From assembly GCF_963676285.1 (NCBI RefSeq), contig NZ_OY781063.1, positions 1,860,001-1,924,000 on the forward strand: a DNA stretch of 64,000 bases. Direction: 5' to 3'. Below, piece after piece: positions 44,893-52,528 of this stretch. How positions within the stretch are numbered: position 1 is the first letter of the stretch; every line of letters begins with the position of its first letter. Source of the DNA: an uncultured Sphaerochaeta sp. (GTDB taxonomy: Bacteria > Spirochaetota > Spirochaetia > Sphaerochaetales > Sphaerochaetaceae). The position numbers and the translations under genes were made by a program. The notes beneath the pieces were generated by a model. The model did not search any database. It was not told the origin of the DNA and saw only the letters and a program-made list of their open reading frames with translations.

Positions 44893-44921
44893 TTGAGAGA
44901 GTTTCGTAATCGTATTATACT
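44893..44921 (+). promoter_or_regulatory. Promoter of the DUF554 gene
   Basis: TTGAGA at 44893-44898 and TATACT at 44916-44921 with 17 bases between. The expected start of transcription (about 44928) leaves only a few bases before the ATG at 44932, so the mRNA may be nearly leaderless; no ribosome binding site is visible. Confidence 0.55.
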
Positions 44922-44931
44922 CCAAGCCATT

Positions 44932-45660
44932 ATGATTGCCACCTACTTTAATGCCTTGATGGTTGTTCTTGGCTCCTTTATTGGATTATTTCTGAAACAC
45001 CGGCTGAAAGCCTCCTATCAGGAGGTTGTTTTCACCTCCTCAGGACTGATTACCTTGGTCATTGGGTTTTCCATGGCAATGCAGACAGGCTCCTATTTGA
45101 TCTTGCTCTTCTCTGTAGTCATTGGTGGCTTCATAGGATATGCCCTCAAGATTGAGGACGGTGTGATGTCCTTTGGGTCATGGATGGAAAGGAGGCTCAG
45201 CAGAGGTCAGGGTAGCGCAGAGAGCGCACGCAACTTTGCCCTGGGATTCCTTAACGCCTCACTGCTGTTTTGCAGTGGTGCCATGACTGTGGTAGGGGCC
45301 ATTCAAGCAGGAACTGTCGGAGACTATCAGTTGATTCTGTTAAAGTCCATCATGGATGGATGTATGGCAATCATATTCAGTGCTGCCTATGGTATAGGTG
45401 TCATGGCAAGTGCACTCTTCATTCTTCTGTATCAAGGCTTTTTTACGTTGGCAGGGGGGTGGATAGCCCCAATACTTGGGGATGCAGGCATCAATGAGCT
45501 GGCATCAGTTGGTGGTGTATTGTTGATGATGATTGGTTTTGGTCTGCTGGATATCAGAAAAACCAAGACTGGGAATTTTCTGCCTGCGATGGTTATTGCA
45601 CCTTTGCTGACACTCCTTGCCCCAACGTTCAAGAGTCTTTTTTCAGGGTTTGGTTTGTAG
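44932..45660 (+). CDS. DUF554-family membrane protein
   Basis: 242 residues with about seven hydrophobic segments. The start MIATYFNALMVVLGSFIGLFLKHRL and the inner stretches LNASLLFCSGAMTVVGAIQAG and SIMDGCMAIIFSAAYGIGVMASA identify the DUF554 family (YdfK-like). The function is not known; a transport role is often assumed. The ATG at 44932 is chosen by family similarity and because the promoter lies just before it; the frame is open further upstream. It converges with the small HTH gene and overlaps it by 32 bases. Confidence 0.88.
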   Translation: MIATYFNALMVVLGSFIGLFLKHRLKASYQEVVFTSSGLITLVIGFSMAMQTGSYLILLFSVVIGGFIGYALKIEDGVMSFGSWMERRLSRGQGSAESARNFALGFLNASLLFCSGAMTVVGAIQAGTVGDYQLILLKSIMDGCMAIIFSAAYGIGVMASALFILLYQGFFTLAGGWIAPILGDAGINELASVGGVLLMMIGFGLLDIRKTKTGNFLPAMVIAPLLTLLAPTFKSLFSGFGL

Positions 45661-45994
45661 GAGTGTGATTCTTGAAGTAGTACAGAATTGATTGGATAAC
45701 TTCCAGTTGTTGTTGGTCAAGTTCTTCTATCTGGGCTATGATGAGTTTTTTGTATTGGGCGATATTCTCGGCAGCTTCTTCTCTGTCCATCGATTCCCAA
45801 TTATTTCCATTCTCCAGCCATTCAAGACTTACCCCAGTAAGTTCCGTAATTTTCATTGCGACACGTAATGGGGGACGTCTGTCAGTATGGATCCAGCTTG
45901 AGAGGGTGCTGCGTTTGACATCAAGCATGGTGGAAAGTTCCACCACCGTTGGTGAATTAAGAAGAAGAGTGACTCTGTCCCAGAATGTATCCAT
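45629..45994 (-). CDS. Small helix-turn-helix protein (phage CI-repressor-like N-domain)
   Basis: 121 residues. The N-terminal part (FWDRVTLLLNSPTVVELSTMLDVKRSTLSSWIHTDRRPPLRVAMKITELTGVSLEWLENG) fits the lambda-repressor-like domain seen in CI-type and stand-alone repressors. The C-terminal part is a short acidic, glutamine-rich helix (IAQIEELDQQQLEVIQSILYYFK), probably for dimer formation. No protease-type C-terminal domain is present. An inverted repeat just upstream may be its own operator. Target genes are unknown. Confidence 0.75.
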   Translation of the reverse strand: MDTFWDRVTLLLNSPTVVELSTMLDVKRSTLSSWIHTDRRPPLRVAMKITELTGVSLEWLENGNNWESMDREEAAENIAQYKKLIIAQIEELDQQQLEVIQSILYYFKNHTPTNQTLKKDS

Positions 45995-46023
45995 GCTATG
46001 AATATAGCAGGAAAGTTGTCCAA

Positions 46024-46041
46024 ATGACGATATTTAGTCAT
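46024..46041. promoter_or_regulatory. Operator-like inverted repeat before the HTH gene
   Basis: ATGAC-N8-GTCAT, 30 bases upstream of the small HTH gene's start on the minus strand, in AT-rich DNA. It is a candidate autoregulatory site; no function can be shown from one copy. Confidence 0.35.
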
Positions 46042-46112
46042 ATCATTGTAAAAATAAATAATACAAATTTATAATTATATATAGAGTAATCAGTAAAAAT
46101 ATGAGAGAAATG

Positions 46113-46148
46113 ATAAAAAATCATCATCCATGTAAGATGGATGATGAT
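46113..46148 (-). terminator. Terminator of glgP
   Basis: A perfect 12-bp stem ATCATCATCCAT / ATGGATGATGAT with a 5-base loop. On the minus strand it is followed by TTTTTTA, just beyond the glgP stop. Confidence 0.93.
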
Positions 46149-46168
46149 TCATCGTCACTTGGTGAATA

Positions 46169-48682
46169 TTAGGTCCGTTTAACTGCATCCTGGAGAGCTG
46201 TATCTTCGCTGAGATCCTTCTCTACAGGACATGCATCAATATTCCATATCTCTTTTGCATATTGGGCAATGGTTCTATCACTAGAGAACTTGCCGCTTGA
46301 TGCAATGTTCAACACTGCCATTCTATTCCAGGCATCCCTGTCTCCCTTATAGAGTTCCCTTGCCTTACGGTGTGCATCGCTGTACATCCTGAGGTCTGCA
46401 AAATGGTAGTATCTATCACCTTCCTCAAACAAGCTCCTGCGTAGTGGTTCAAAGATATTTGGTTCATTGATGTTGAAGTAGCCGCTGAAGAGCAAGTCAA
46501 TTGCATCCTTCACCTCTTTGTCATTCATCACCAATGTGAATGGATCGTATGAGAGGCTCAATTTCTGGATTTCCTCTTCTGTGTTGCCGAAGATGAACAT
46601 GTTCTCTTCACCAACTTCCTGGGCGATCTCAATGTTTGCACCATCCATGGTCCCTATGGTCAGGGCACCATTGCACATGAACTTCATGTTTCCTGTTCCT
46701 GAGGCTTCCGTTCCAGCTGTTGATATCTGCTCAGAAAGGTTTGTGGCTGGAATAATGGCCTCTGCCATCGAGACCCGGTAGTTTGGCATGAAATGTATGG
46801 CAAGGCGGTCATTTGTTGCCGGATCTGCATTGATCACCTTTGCTATATTGTTTATCAGCTTAATGATCAGTTTCGCATTGACATATCCCGGGGCTGCTTT
46901 TCCTCCAAAGAGGAAGGATGTGGGTTCCATGTCTTTCGTGGCAGCTCCACCCGTCTTCAGGTCATTGTACATGAGCAGTATGTTCAAGGCATTGAGTAAC
47001 TGTCGCTTGTACTCATGGATTCTTTTTACCTGGACATCAAAGAACGTGTTTGGATTGATGACCATGTTGCTGTCCTTCTGCAGGAAGGCAGCTGCATGAA
47101 TCTTGTTCTCCTGCTTGATTGCTGCAAAATCAGCGAGGAAGTTCTTGTCCTCAGCGAACGGTTTGAGTTTTTCAATCTGGTTGTAGTCCGTGATCCAGCC
47201 ATCACCTATGGCACTGTTTATCAGTGCTGCAAGTTTGGGGTTTGAAGCAAGTAACCATCGGCGCTGGGTAATGCCGTTCGTCTTGTTGTTGAAACGGTCC
47301 TTGAAGATAAGATTGAACTGCGGGAACATGGACTTCTTCAACAACTGTGAGTGTAATTCCGCAACCCCATTGGTGCTGTGACTTCCAATGATGGCCAGAT
47401 GTGCCATACGAACCTGTTTAGGGTTTGTCTCTTCAATTATGCTTATCTTACTGAGCATTTGTGGCTGAAGAGGGAAGTAGGAGACTGCCTGTTGCAGGAA
47501 TCGGTGATTGATCTCGAAGATGATCTGCATATGACGGGGAAGTATCTTCTGCAACATGGGCAGTGACCATTTCTCAAGTGCTTCCGGCATTAAGGTATGG
47601 TTGGTGTACCCCATGGTCTTCACGGTAATCTCCCATGCTTTATCCCAGTCGAGGTTTTCTTCATCAATAAGGAGACGCATCAATTCAGGCACTGCAAGGG
47701 ATGGGTGTGTGTCATTAAGTTGGATTGCTGCATAGTCTGGGAGTACTCCCCAGTTGCTCTCTTTCCGTTTAAAACAGTTGATGATGTCAGCTAGGGAACA
47801 GGCTACAAAGAAGTACTGTTGTTTGAGTCTCAGCTCCTTACCCATGTAAAGAGTGTCATTTGGGTAGAGTACTTGGCTTAGGTTCTCTGCGCTGATTTTT
47901 GAACGGACAGCCTCAGTGTAATCACCGTCATTGAATTCATGGAAATTGAACTCTTCCGGGCTTTTGGCAGACCAGAGGCGAAGTGTGTTCACCGTCTTGC
48001 ATCCATAACCGATGATTGGTGTATCGTAGGCAACGCCGTTGACCACTTCTGAGCCACTCCACTTGAAACGATCACGTCCATGTTCCCTGATTACCTGGAC
48101 TTCTCCACCGAATTGGACGGGGTACACTACATCTGGTCTGTGGATTTCCCAAGGATTGCCATCACGCAACCAGTTATCCGGTTGTTCTGCTTGCCATCCA
48201 TTCTTGATTTGTTGGCGGAAAATCCCATAATTATAACGAATTCCATATCCGTACGCGGGAATCTCAAGAGTAGCAAGGGAGTCTAGGAAACAAGCAGCAA
48301 GTCTGCCGAGTCCCCCATTTCCCAGGCCAGCATCCGGTTCCACTTCGCAGAGTTCCTCATAGGTATAGCCCAGTGAGGAGAGGGCTTCCATCACTTCATT
48401 CTCGATACCGAGGTTGATGATGTTGTTCGTCATCGCCCTTCCCATGAGAAATTCCAGAGAGAGGTAGTAGACCCTTTTTGCCCCGTTTGCACGTTGGGTT
48501 TTTCGACTCTGGTTCCATTGATGGATGATTCTATCCCGAACTGAGAGTGCGAGGGCTGTATAACGCCCTTCTTTGGTGGTATGATAAATATCTGCATCCT
48601 GACTGTACTTGAGATGTTCAGCAAAGTCTTGGGCGATGTCTTTGGCACGATGACCGTACTTGGTTTTTTGTTGATCCTGCAT
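46169..48682 (-). CDS. glgP: Glycogen/starch/alpha-glucan phosphorylase
   Basis: Releases glucose 1-phosphate from glycogen with pyridoxal phosphate. 837 residues from the ATG at 48682, which has AAGGAG upstream; the open frame extends 73 codons further but crosses the promoter region and a tRNA gene. Family hallmarks: YYLSLEFLMGRAMTNN near the start, DAGLGNGGLGRLAACFLDS, and the cofactor-lysine region EASGTGNMKFMCNGALTIGTMDGANIEI. Length is normal (E. coli GlgP has 815). It stands alone, with a strong terminator. Confidence 0.95.
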   Translation of the reverse strand: MQDQQKTKYGHRAKDIAQDFAEHLKYSQDADIYHTTKEGRYTALALSVRDRIIHQWNQSRKTQRANGAKRVYYLSLEFLMGRAMTNNIINLGIENEVMEALSSLGYTYEELCEVEPDAGLGNGGLGRLAACFLDSLATLEIPAYGYGIRYNYGIFRQQIKNGWQAEQPDNWLRDGNPWEIHRPDVVYPVQFGGEVQVIREHGRDRFKWSGSEVVNGVAYDTPIIGYGCKTVNTLRLWSAKSPEEFNFHEFNDGDYTEAVRSKISAENLSQVLYPNDTLYMGKELRLKQQYFFVACSLADIINCFKRKESNWGVLPDYAAIQLNDTHPSLAVPELMRLLIDEENLDWDKAWEITVKTMGYTNHTLMPEALEKWSLPMLQKILPRHMQIIFEINHRFLQQAVSYFPLQPQMLSKISIIEETNPKQVRMAHLAIIGSHSTNGVAELHSQLLKKSMFPQFNLIFKDRFNNKTNGITQRRWLLASNPKLAALINSAIGDGWITDYNQIEKLKPFAEDKNFLADFAAIKQENKIHAAAFLQKDSNMVINPNTFFDVQVKRIHEYKRQLLNALNILLMYNDLKTGGAATKDMEPTSFLFGGKAAPGYVNAKLIIKLINNIAKVINADPATNDRLAIHFMPNYRVSMAEAIIPATNLSEQISTAGTEASGTGNMKFMCNGALTIGTMDGANIEIAQEVGEENMFIFGNTEEEIQKLSLSYDPFTLVMNDKEVKDAIDLLFSGYFNINEPNIFEPLRRSLFEEGDRYYHFADLRMYSDAHRKARELYKGDRDAWNRMAVLNIASSGKFSSDRTIAQYAKEIWNIDACPVEKDLSEDTALQDAVKRT

Positions 48683-48784
48683 AGGAACTCCTTGTGTTTC
48701 GTACAAATAGCACACCTCCACTATATAAGATTGGTGTTTTCTGGGCAACTGGTTCAATTTTTTCTTCTTTCTTGAACAGGTATA

Positions 48785-48813
48785 TTGACAAAAGACCTGC
48801 TCTTTGGTAAGTT
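48785..48813 (+). promoter_or_regulatory. Promoter of the tRNA-Thr / rpmG / secE / nusG region
   Basis: TTGACA at 48785-48790 and TAAGTT at 48808-48813, 17 bases apart, about 55 bases before tRNA-Thr. The -35 is consensus; the -10 is weak. Confidence 0.55.
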
Positions 48814-48868
48814 TGCTTCTGCATGTTGCAGGTTGGTACGCTCGTGGATTTGCCTGCATATGACCGAC

Positions 48869-48941
48869 GCCCTTGTAGCTCAGTCGGTAGAGCACCACCA
48901 TGGTAAGGTGGGGGTCAACGGTTCAAATCCGTTCGAGGGCT
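48869..48941 (+). tRNA. tRNA-Thr (GGT)
   Basis: A 73-nt cloverleaf: acceptor GCCCTTG with CGAGGGC, anticodon loop ATGGTAA with GGT at 48902-48904, T loop TTCAAAT. CCA is not encoded. It reads ACC, the codon displayed by the thrS T-box, so it is the likely ligand of that riboswitch. A T-run follows directly. Confidence 0.96.
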
Positions 48942-49003
48942 CTTTTTTTATCCCCTTCCAATGGGGAGTGGAATTGAGGTGAAAACTCACCGAGGAGCAC
49001 GTA

Positions 49004-49183
49004 ATGGCTGATTCAAAGAAAAAAGGTCCTGTTGAGAAAATTGCTCTTCAGTGCACCGAATGTAAGCAGAAAAATTACACTACCGAGAAGAATCGGAGAA
49101 ATACTCAGGGTAAGCTTGAGTTAAAGAAGTATTGTCCGTTCGAGCGCAAGCACACCTTGCACCGCGAGGCAAAAATTAAATAA
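49004..49183 (+). CDS. rpmG: 50S ribosomal protein L33
   Basis: 59 residues ([20 protein letters not shown] to HREAKIK), preceded by GAGGAG. L33 sits near the E-site of the large subunit. The first zinc pair is present (Cys17, Cys20), but the second pair is reduced to one cysteine (Cys44 in KYCPFERKH), so zinc binding is doubtful; this is between the C+ and C- forms. The order rpmG, tRNA-Trp, secE, nusG is common in bacteria. Confidence 0.95.
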   Translation: MADSKKKGPVEKIALQCTECKQKNYTTEKNRRNTQGKLELKKYCPFERKHTLHREAKIK

Positions 49184-49207
49184 GGTTGTTTCGATCGAGA
49201 AGCAAAT

Positions 49208-49281
49208 AGGCCAATAGCTCCAACTGGTAGAGCGCTGGTCTCCAAAACCGGATGTTGAGGGTTCGAATCCTTCTTGGCCTG
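49208..49281 (+). tRNA. tRNA-Trp (CCA)
   Basis: A 74-nt cloverleaf: acceptor AGGCCAA with TTGGCCT, anticodon loop CTCCAAA with CCA at 49242-49244, T loop TTCGAAT, discriminator G. It lies between rpmG and secE. Confidence 0.95.
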
Positions 49282-49317
49282 TTAGCTTCTCGATCTTTTC
49301 CCTCAAGGAGCCCTTCA

Positions 49318-49497
49318 ATGAAGAAGCTATTTAAGTATTTCAAGGAGTCTTTCCAGGAACTGAAAAAGGTTGTCTGGCCCTCCCGTGAAGCTGTCATTTC
49401 TTCCACAAAGGTCGTACTTGTGTCTACAGCCATCGTTGCAATATTCCTTGGGTTGGTGGACTTCCTCCTGCTTAAAGGTGTATTGTTTATTCTGTAA
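49318..49497 (+). CDS. secE: Protein translocase subunit SecE
   Basis: 59 residues, the short single-helix form. The amphipathic segment FKESFQELKKVVWPSREAV is the family motif and is followed by one membrane helix (STKVVLVSTAIVAIFLGLVDFLLL). It clamps SecY in the translocon. AAGGAG lies before the ATG, and nusG starts 9 bases after the stop. Confidence 0.95.
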   Translation: MKKLFKYFKESFQELKKVVWPSREAVISSTKVVLVSTAIVAIFLGLVDFLLLKGVLFIL

Positions 49498-49506
49498 GGC
49501 GGAGTC

Positions 49507-50067
49507 ATGGCTAAAGGCTGGTACGTAGTACACACATATTCTGGGTACGAACAGAAGATTGAGCGAATCATCAACAAGATGCGCGAGACCGATATGGACT
49601 TCGCGCTTGTTTGTACTGATGTCAAAGTTCCTTTCGAAACCGTAGTAGAGGTTAAGGAAGGGGTAAGACGTGAGGTGAAGCGTAAAATTCTTCCCGGCTA
49701 TATCCTGGTTGAGCTAGATCTGCCCGATACAAGTTGGAAGACCTGGTGCTCTCACATCAAGCGTATACAGGGTGTTACCGGGTTTGTAAGCCCGAGTGAC
49801 AGCGTTAAGCCGCAACCCCTATCAGCTGCAGAAGTGAAGAACCTATTTCAGAAGACGGGTGATCTTCCTGCTGAGAAAGTGTTCAAGCCTAAGCAGACCT
49901 TCTCCATCGGGGAGCAGGTACGCATAATTGACGGTCCCTTCGATTCCTTCACCGGGGTTATCGAGGAAGTCAATCTGGAAAAGGCCCGTATGCGGGTCAG
50001 CGTTGGAATTTTCGGACGCTCCACTCCGGTTGAGGTGGATTTCCTCCAAGTAGAAAAGATTCTGTAG
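49507..50067 (+). CDS. nusG: Transcription termination/antitermination protein NusG
   Basis: 186 residues. The NGN domain starts WYVVHTYSGYEQKIERII and binds the RNA polymerase clamp; a KOW domain (about 130-186, FSIGEQVRIIDGPFDSFTGVIEEVN) contacts Rho or ribosomal protein S10. Both domains are complete, without the large insertion seen in some lineages. Confidence 0.96.
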   Translation: MAKGWYVVHTYSGYEQKIERIINKMRETDMDFALVCTDVKVPFETVVEVKEGVRREVKRKILPGYILVELDLPDTSWKTWCSHIKRIQGVTGFVSPSDSVKPQPLSAAEVKNLFQKTGDLPAEKVFKPKQTFSIGEQVRIIDGPFDSFTGVIEEVNLEKARMRVSVGIFGRSTPVEVDFLQVEKIL

Positions 50068-50149
50068 TAGTCTTTGGACTGGATTACTGCACGAGATTTT
50101 TCTGTTCTTTTACAACCGAGTCCATTTGTTTGTGATTACTCCCTCATTG

Positions 50150-50200
50150 TAAGATGAGGTGGGAGCCTGATCGTATGACAGGCGTTAATACCAGCGCACA
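50150..50200 (+). promoter_or_regulatory. L1-type autoregulatory leader of rplK-rplA
   Basis: GGTGGGAG at 50158-50165 and TTAATACC at 50185-50192 flank a GCCTG / CAGGC stem. The same pair of motifs (GGTGGGAG ... AATACCACC) marks the L1 binding site in the 23S genes here (17984 and 18035 regions), so the leader mimics the rRNA target. L1 in excess would then block translation of its own operon. Confidence 0.75.
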
Positions 50201-50241
50201 ATCCAATCCATAGGTTGGATTTATTGCGTAAGGAGAGAAAC

Positions 50242-50673
50242 ATGGCAAAGAAAAAGGTGTCTGCAATTATTAAGTTGCAGTGCCCTGCCCAGAAGGCTAC
50301 GCCGGCACCCCCAATTGGGCCCGCGCTTGGACCCCATGGTGTCAGTGCCCCTAAGTTTGTCCAGGAGTTCAATGACAAGACAAAGAACTACGAACCTGGG
50401 CTCATTCTTCCCGTTATCATCACTGTTTATGCCGACAAGAGCTTCACGTTCATCCTGAAGACTCCCCCTGCTGCAGTACTCATCAAGAAGGCTCTTGGTC
50501 TGAGTAGTGGTAGTGGAAGTCCCAACAAGGTGAAGGTTGGCAAGCTCTCACAGGACCAGCTGACTGAAATCGCAACAACCAAATTGAAGGACCTCAATGC
50601 AAATGACATCGAGGCTGCAAAGAGAATTGTTGCTGGAACAGCCCGCAGCATGGGTGTAGAGGTGGAGCAATAG
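50242..50673 (+). CDS. rplK: 50S ribosomal protein L11
   Basis: 143 residues from the ATG at 50242 ([13 protein letters not shown]), with AAGGAGAG upstream. The N-terminal proline-rich stretch [13 protein letters not shown] binds release and elongation factors and is the thiostrepton site; the C-terminal domain binds the GTPase-centre rRNA. rplA follows 1 base after the stop. Confidence 0.97.
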   Translation: MAKKKVSAIIKLQCPAQKATPAPPIGPALGPHGVSAPKFVQEFNDKTKNYEPGLILPVIITVYADKSFTFILKTPPAAVLIKKALGLSSGSGSPNKVKVGKLSQDQLTEIATTKLKDLNANDIEAAKRIVAGTARSMGVEVEQ

Positions 50674-50674
50674 T

Positions 50675-51364
50675 ATGAAACACGGAAAGAAGTATCGAGA
50701 AGCAATTAAAAATGTTGACCGTGAGAAGCTCTATACATTTGATGAAGCAGCAGCTTTGGTAAAAGAGCTTGCTTTCGCTTCATTTGATGAGACTGTTGAG
50801 GTATCTGTTAAGCTGACCCTCAAGAAAAGCCAGAGTGTTCGTGACACGGTAGTCCTTCCCAATCAGTTTTCCGCCCAGAAGCGTATCCTTGTATTCGCTA
50901 AGGGAGAGAAGGCAGAAGAAGCTCGTGAAGCTGGTGCAGCCTATGTTGGCGACAATGACCTGATCGAGAAGATTCGTGGTGGTTGGATGGATTTCGATGT
51001 GGCAGTCGCCACTCCTGACATGATGAAGGACGTTGGTCGTCTTGGTCCGATTCTTGGTCGCCGAGGCTTGATGCCGAACCCCAAGACCCAGACTGTAACT
51101 TTTGACGTCAAGGGTGCTCTTGCTGAGCTTTCCCAAGGTCGTGTCGAGTTCCGTTCTGACAAGACAAACGTTGTCCACCTTCCCATCGGTAAGGTCTCCA
51201 TGGATCCTGCTTTGGTAAGTGAAAACGCCAAATCTGTTGTCAAGGAAATCGTCCGTAAGAAGCCATCTGACGCAAAGGCTGACTTCGTGGTCAGTATCGC
51301 ACTTTCCTCCACCATGGGTCCGGGAGTCCGGGTCAATGTGAAGGATATGTCGGCCACGGTGTAA
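50675..51364 (+). CDS. rplA: 50S ribosomal protein L1
   Basis: 229 residues, normal length, with the family stretch [19 protein letters not shown]. It forms the mobile L1 stalk at the tRNA exit and is the likely repressor acting on the leader at 50150. The start nearly abuts rplK, so the two are coupled. Confidence 0.97.
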   Translation: MKHGKKYREAIKNVDREKLYTFDEAAALVKELAFASFDETVEVSVKLTLKKSQSVRDTVVLPNQFSAQKRILVFAKGEKAEEAREAGAAYVGDNDLIEKIRGGWMDFDVAVATPDMMKDVGRLGPILGRRGLMPNPKTQTVTFDVKGALAELSQGRVEFRSDKTNVVHLPIGKVSMDPALVSENAKSVVKEIVRKKPSDAKADFVVSIALSSTMGPGVRVNVKDMSATV

Positions 51365-51379
51365 GAGGAGAAGCATAGT

Positions 51380-51907
51380 ATGGATCATAAAACTCGTATT
51401 ACCCCTGCGAAGGAAGAGGCCGTCAAGGCTTTGAAAGATGAGTTCAGCCAGTACACCGGGTATATCTTCACCGATTACCGTGGTATGACTGTTGAACAGA
51501 TCACCAAGCTTCGCAGAACTCTTATGGAAAAGGATGCAGCATTCCGTGTTGTAAAGAACCGGTTTGCAAAGATTGCACTCACAGACCTGGATAGAACTGC
51601 TGATGAGCAGCTTATTGGACCCACTGCTATCGCTCTGGTGAAAGGTGATGAGGCCAATGTTGTTGCCAAGGATCTGTTTGCGATCAAGAAAGAGGGTGCT
51701 TCCATTGAAGTGAAAGGCGCTCTTCTTGATGGTGAATTCTATAATGCCGAGCAGATTGAGGCTTTCAGCAAGCTCCCAACCAGATTGGAACTGATTGCAT
51801 CCTTGATGGGAACCATGAAGGCTCCCGTGCAGAAGCTGGCAGCAACCTTGCTTGCCTATGTCGAGAACAATGGTGGCTCAGTAGAGTCTGCCAGCGAAGA
51901 GAACTAG
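51380..51907 (+). CDS. rplJ: 50S ribosomal protein L10
   Basis: 175 residues. The N-terminal rRNA-binding part has FTDYRGMTVEQITKLRRTL, and the C-terminal helix that holds L7/L12 dimers ends in VENNGGSVESASEEN. It begins 15 bases after rplA, which leaves no room for the long L10 leader known from some other bacteria. A hairpin region (CACAGTC ... GACTGTG, 51909-51942) separates it from rplL. Confidence 0.96.
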   Translation: MDHKTRITPAKEEAVKALKDEFSQYTGYIFTDYRGMTVEQITKLRRTLMEKDAAFRVVKNRFAKIALTDLDRTADEQLIGPTAIALVKGDEANVVAKDLFAIKKEGASIEVKGALLDGEFYNAEQIEAFSKLPTRLELIASLMGTMKAPVQKLAATLLAYVENNGGSVESASEEN

Positions 51908-51978
51908 ACACAGTCTTAGTCTTCACAGGTAACCTGCTATGACTGTGTAGATAGAAAACTGTATAAGGAGAAGATAAT

Positions 51979-52359
51979 ATGGCTACTAAAGAAGAGATTT
52001 TGGAATCAATCGCAAGTATGTCCGTCATGGAGGTCGCTGACCTCATCAAGATGATGGAAGAGAAGTTCGGCGTCCAGGCTGCAGCTGCTGCTGTTGCTGC
52101 TGGTCCTGCAGCTGCTGCTGAAGCAGTTGAAGAGCCGACCGAATTCAACGTCATCCTCAAGGCTGCAGATCCTTCCAAGAAGATTGCTGCCATCAAGGAA
52201 GTCCGTGCTATCACCGGCCTCGGCCTGAAGGAAGCAAAGGAACTTGTTGAGGCTGGCGATAAGGTTGTCAAGGAAGCTGTCAGCAAGGCAGACGCAGATG
52301 CACTCAAGGAGAAGCTTGAGGCTACTGGCTGTACTGTTGAGGTCAAGCCCGTTGACTAA
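51979..52359 (+). CDS. rplL: 50S ribosomal protein L7/L12
   Basis: 126 residues. An N-terminal dimerisation helix ([19 protein letters not shown]), an alanine-rich hinge (about 35-50) and a C-terminal factor-binding domain ([24 protein letters not shown]) are in the usual order. It recruits translation GTPases. GGAGAAG precedes the ATG. Confidence 0.97.
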   Translation: MATKEEILESIASMSVMEVADLIKMMEEKFGVQAAAAAVAAGPAAAAEAVEEPTEFNVILKAADPSKKIAAIKEVRAITGLGLKEAKELVEAGDKVVKEAVSKADADALKEKLEATGCTVEVKPVD

Positions 52360-52363
52360 TCTG

Positions 52364-52398
52364 AGCCTGGGGAGCCAGGCAACCCCTGGTTCCCAGCT
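52364..52398 (+). other. Stable hairpin between rplL and rpoB
   Basis: GGGAGCCAGG (52370-52379) pairs with CCTGGTTCCC (52385-52394), and flanking AGC/GCT can extend it. No T-run follows, so it looks like an attenuation or RNase processing hairpin rather than a full terminator. A second stem, CCACCGG / CCGGTGG, lies at 52439-52460. Confidence 0.65.
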
Positions 52399-52528
52399 CT
52401 TGTTCTTTGTAAGAGGGCTTTAGCCCGGTTCACCAAGCCACCGGATAGACACCGGTGGCCAACTGTGTCTTTGTTTTCCTTGTTATGCAAGGGATTATGT
52501 CTGTTTTTCTTTTGACTTTGGAGGGTAC

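Noticed and set aside
48683..48901. N-terminal extension of glgP by 73 codons
   Set aside because: It runs through the tRNA-Thr gene and its promoter region, has no family similarity, and a good ribosome binding site precedes the ATG at 48682.
48785..48982. 65-codon frame on the plus strand
   Set aside because: It covers tRNA-Thr; the stretch DALVAQSVEHHHGKVGVNGSNPFEG is the well-known artefact of translating a tRNA gene.
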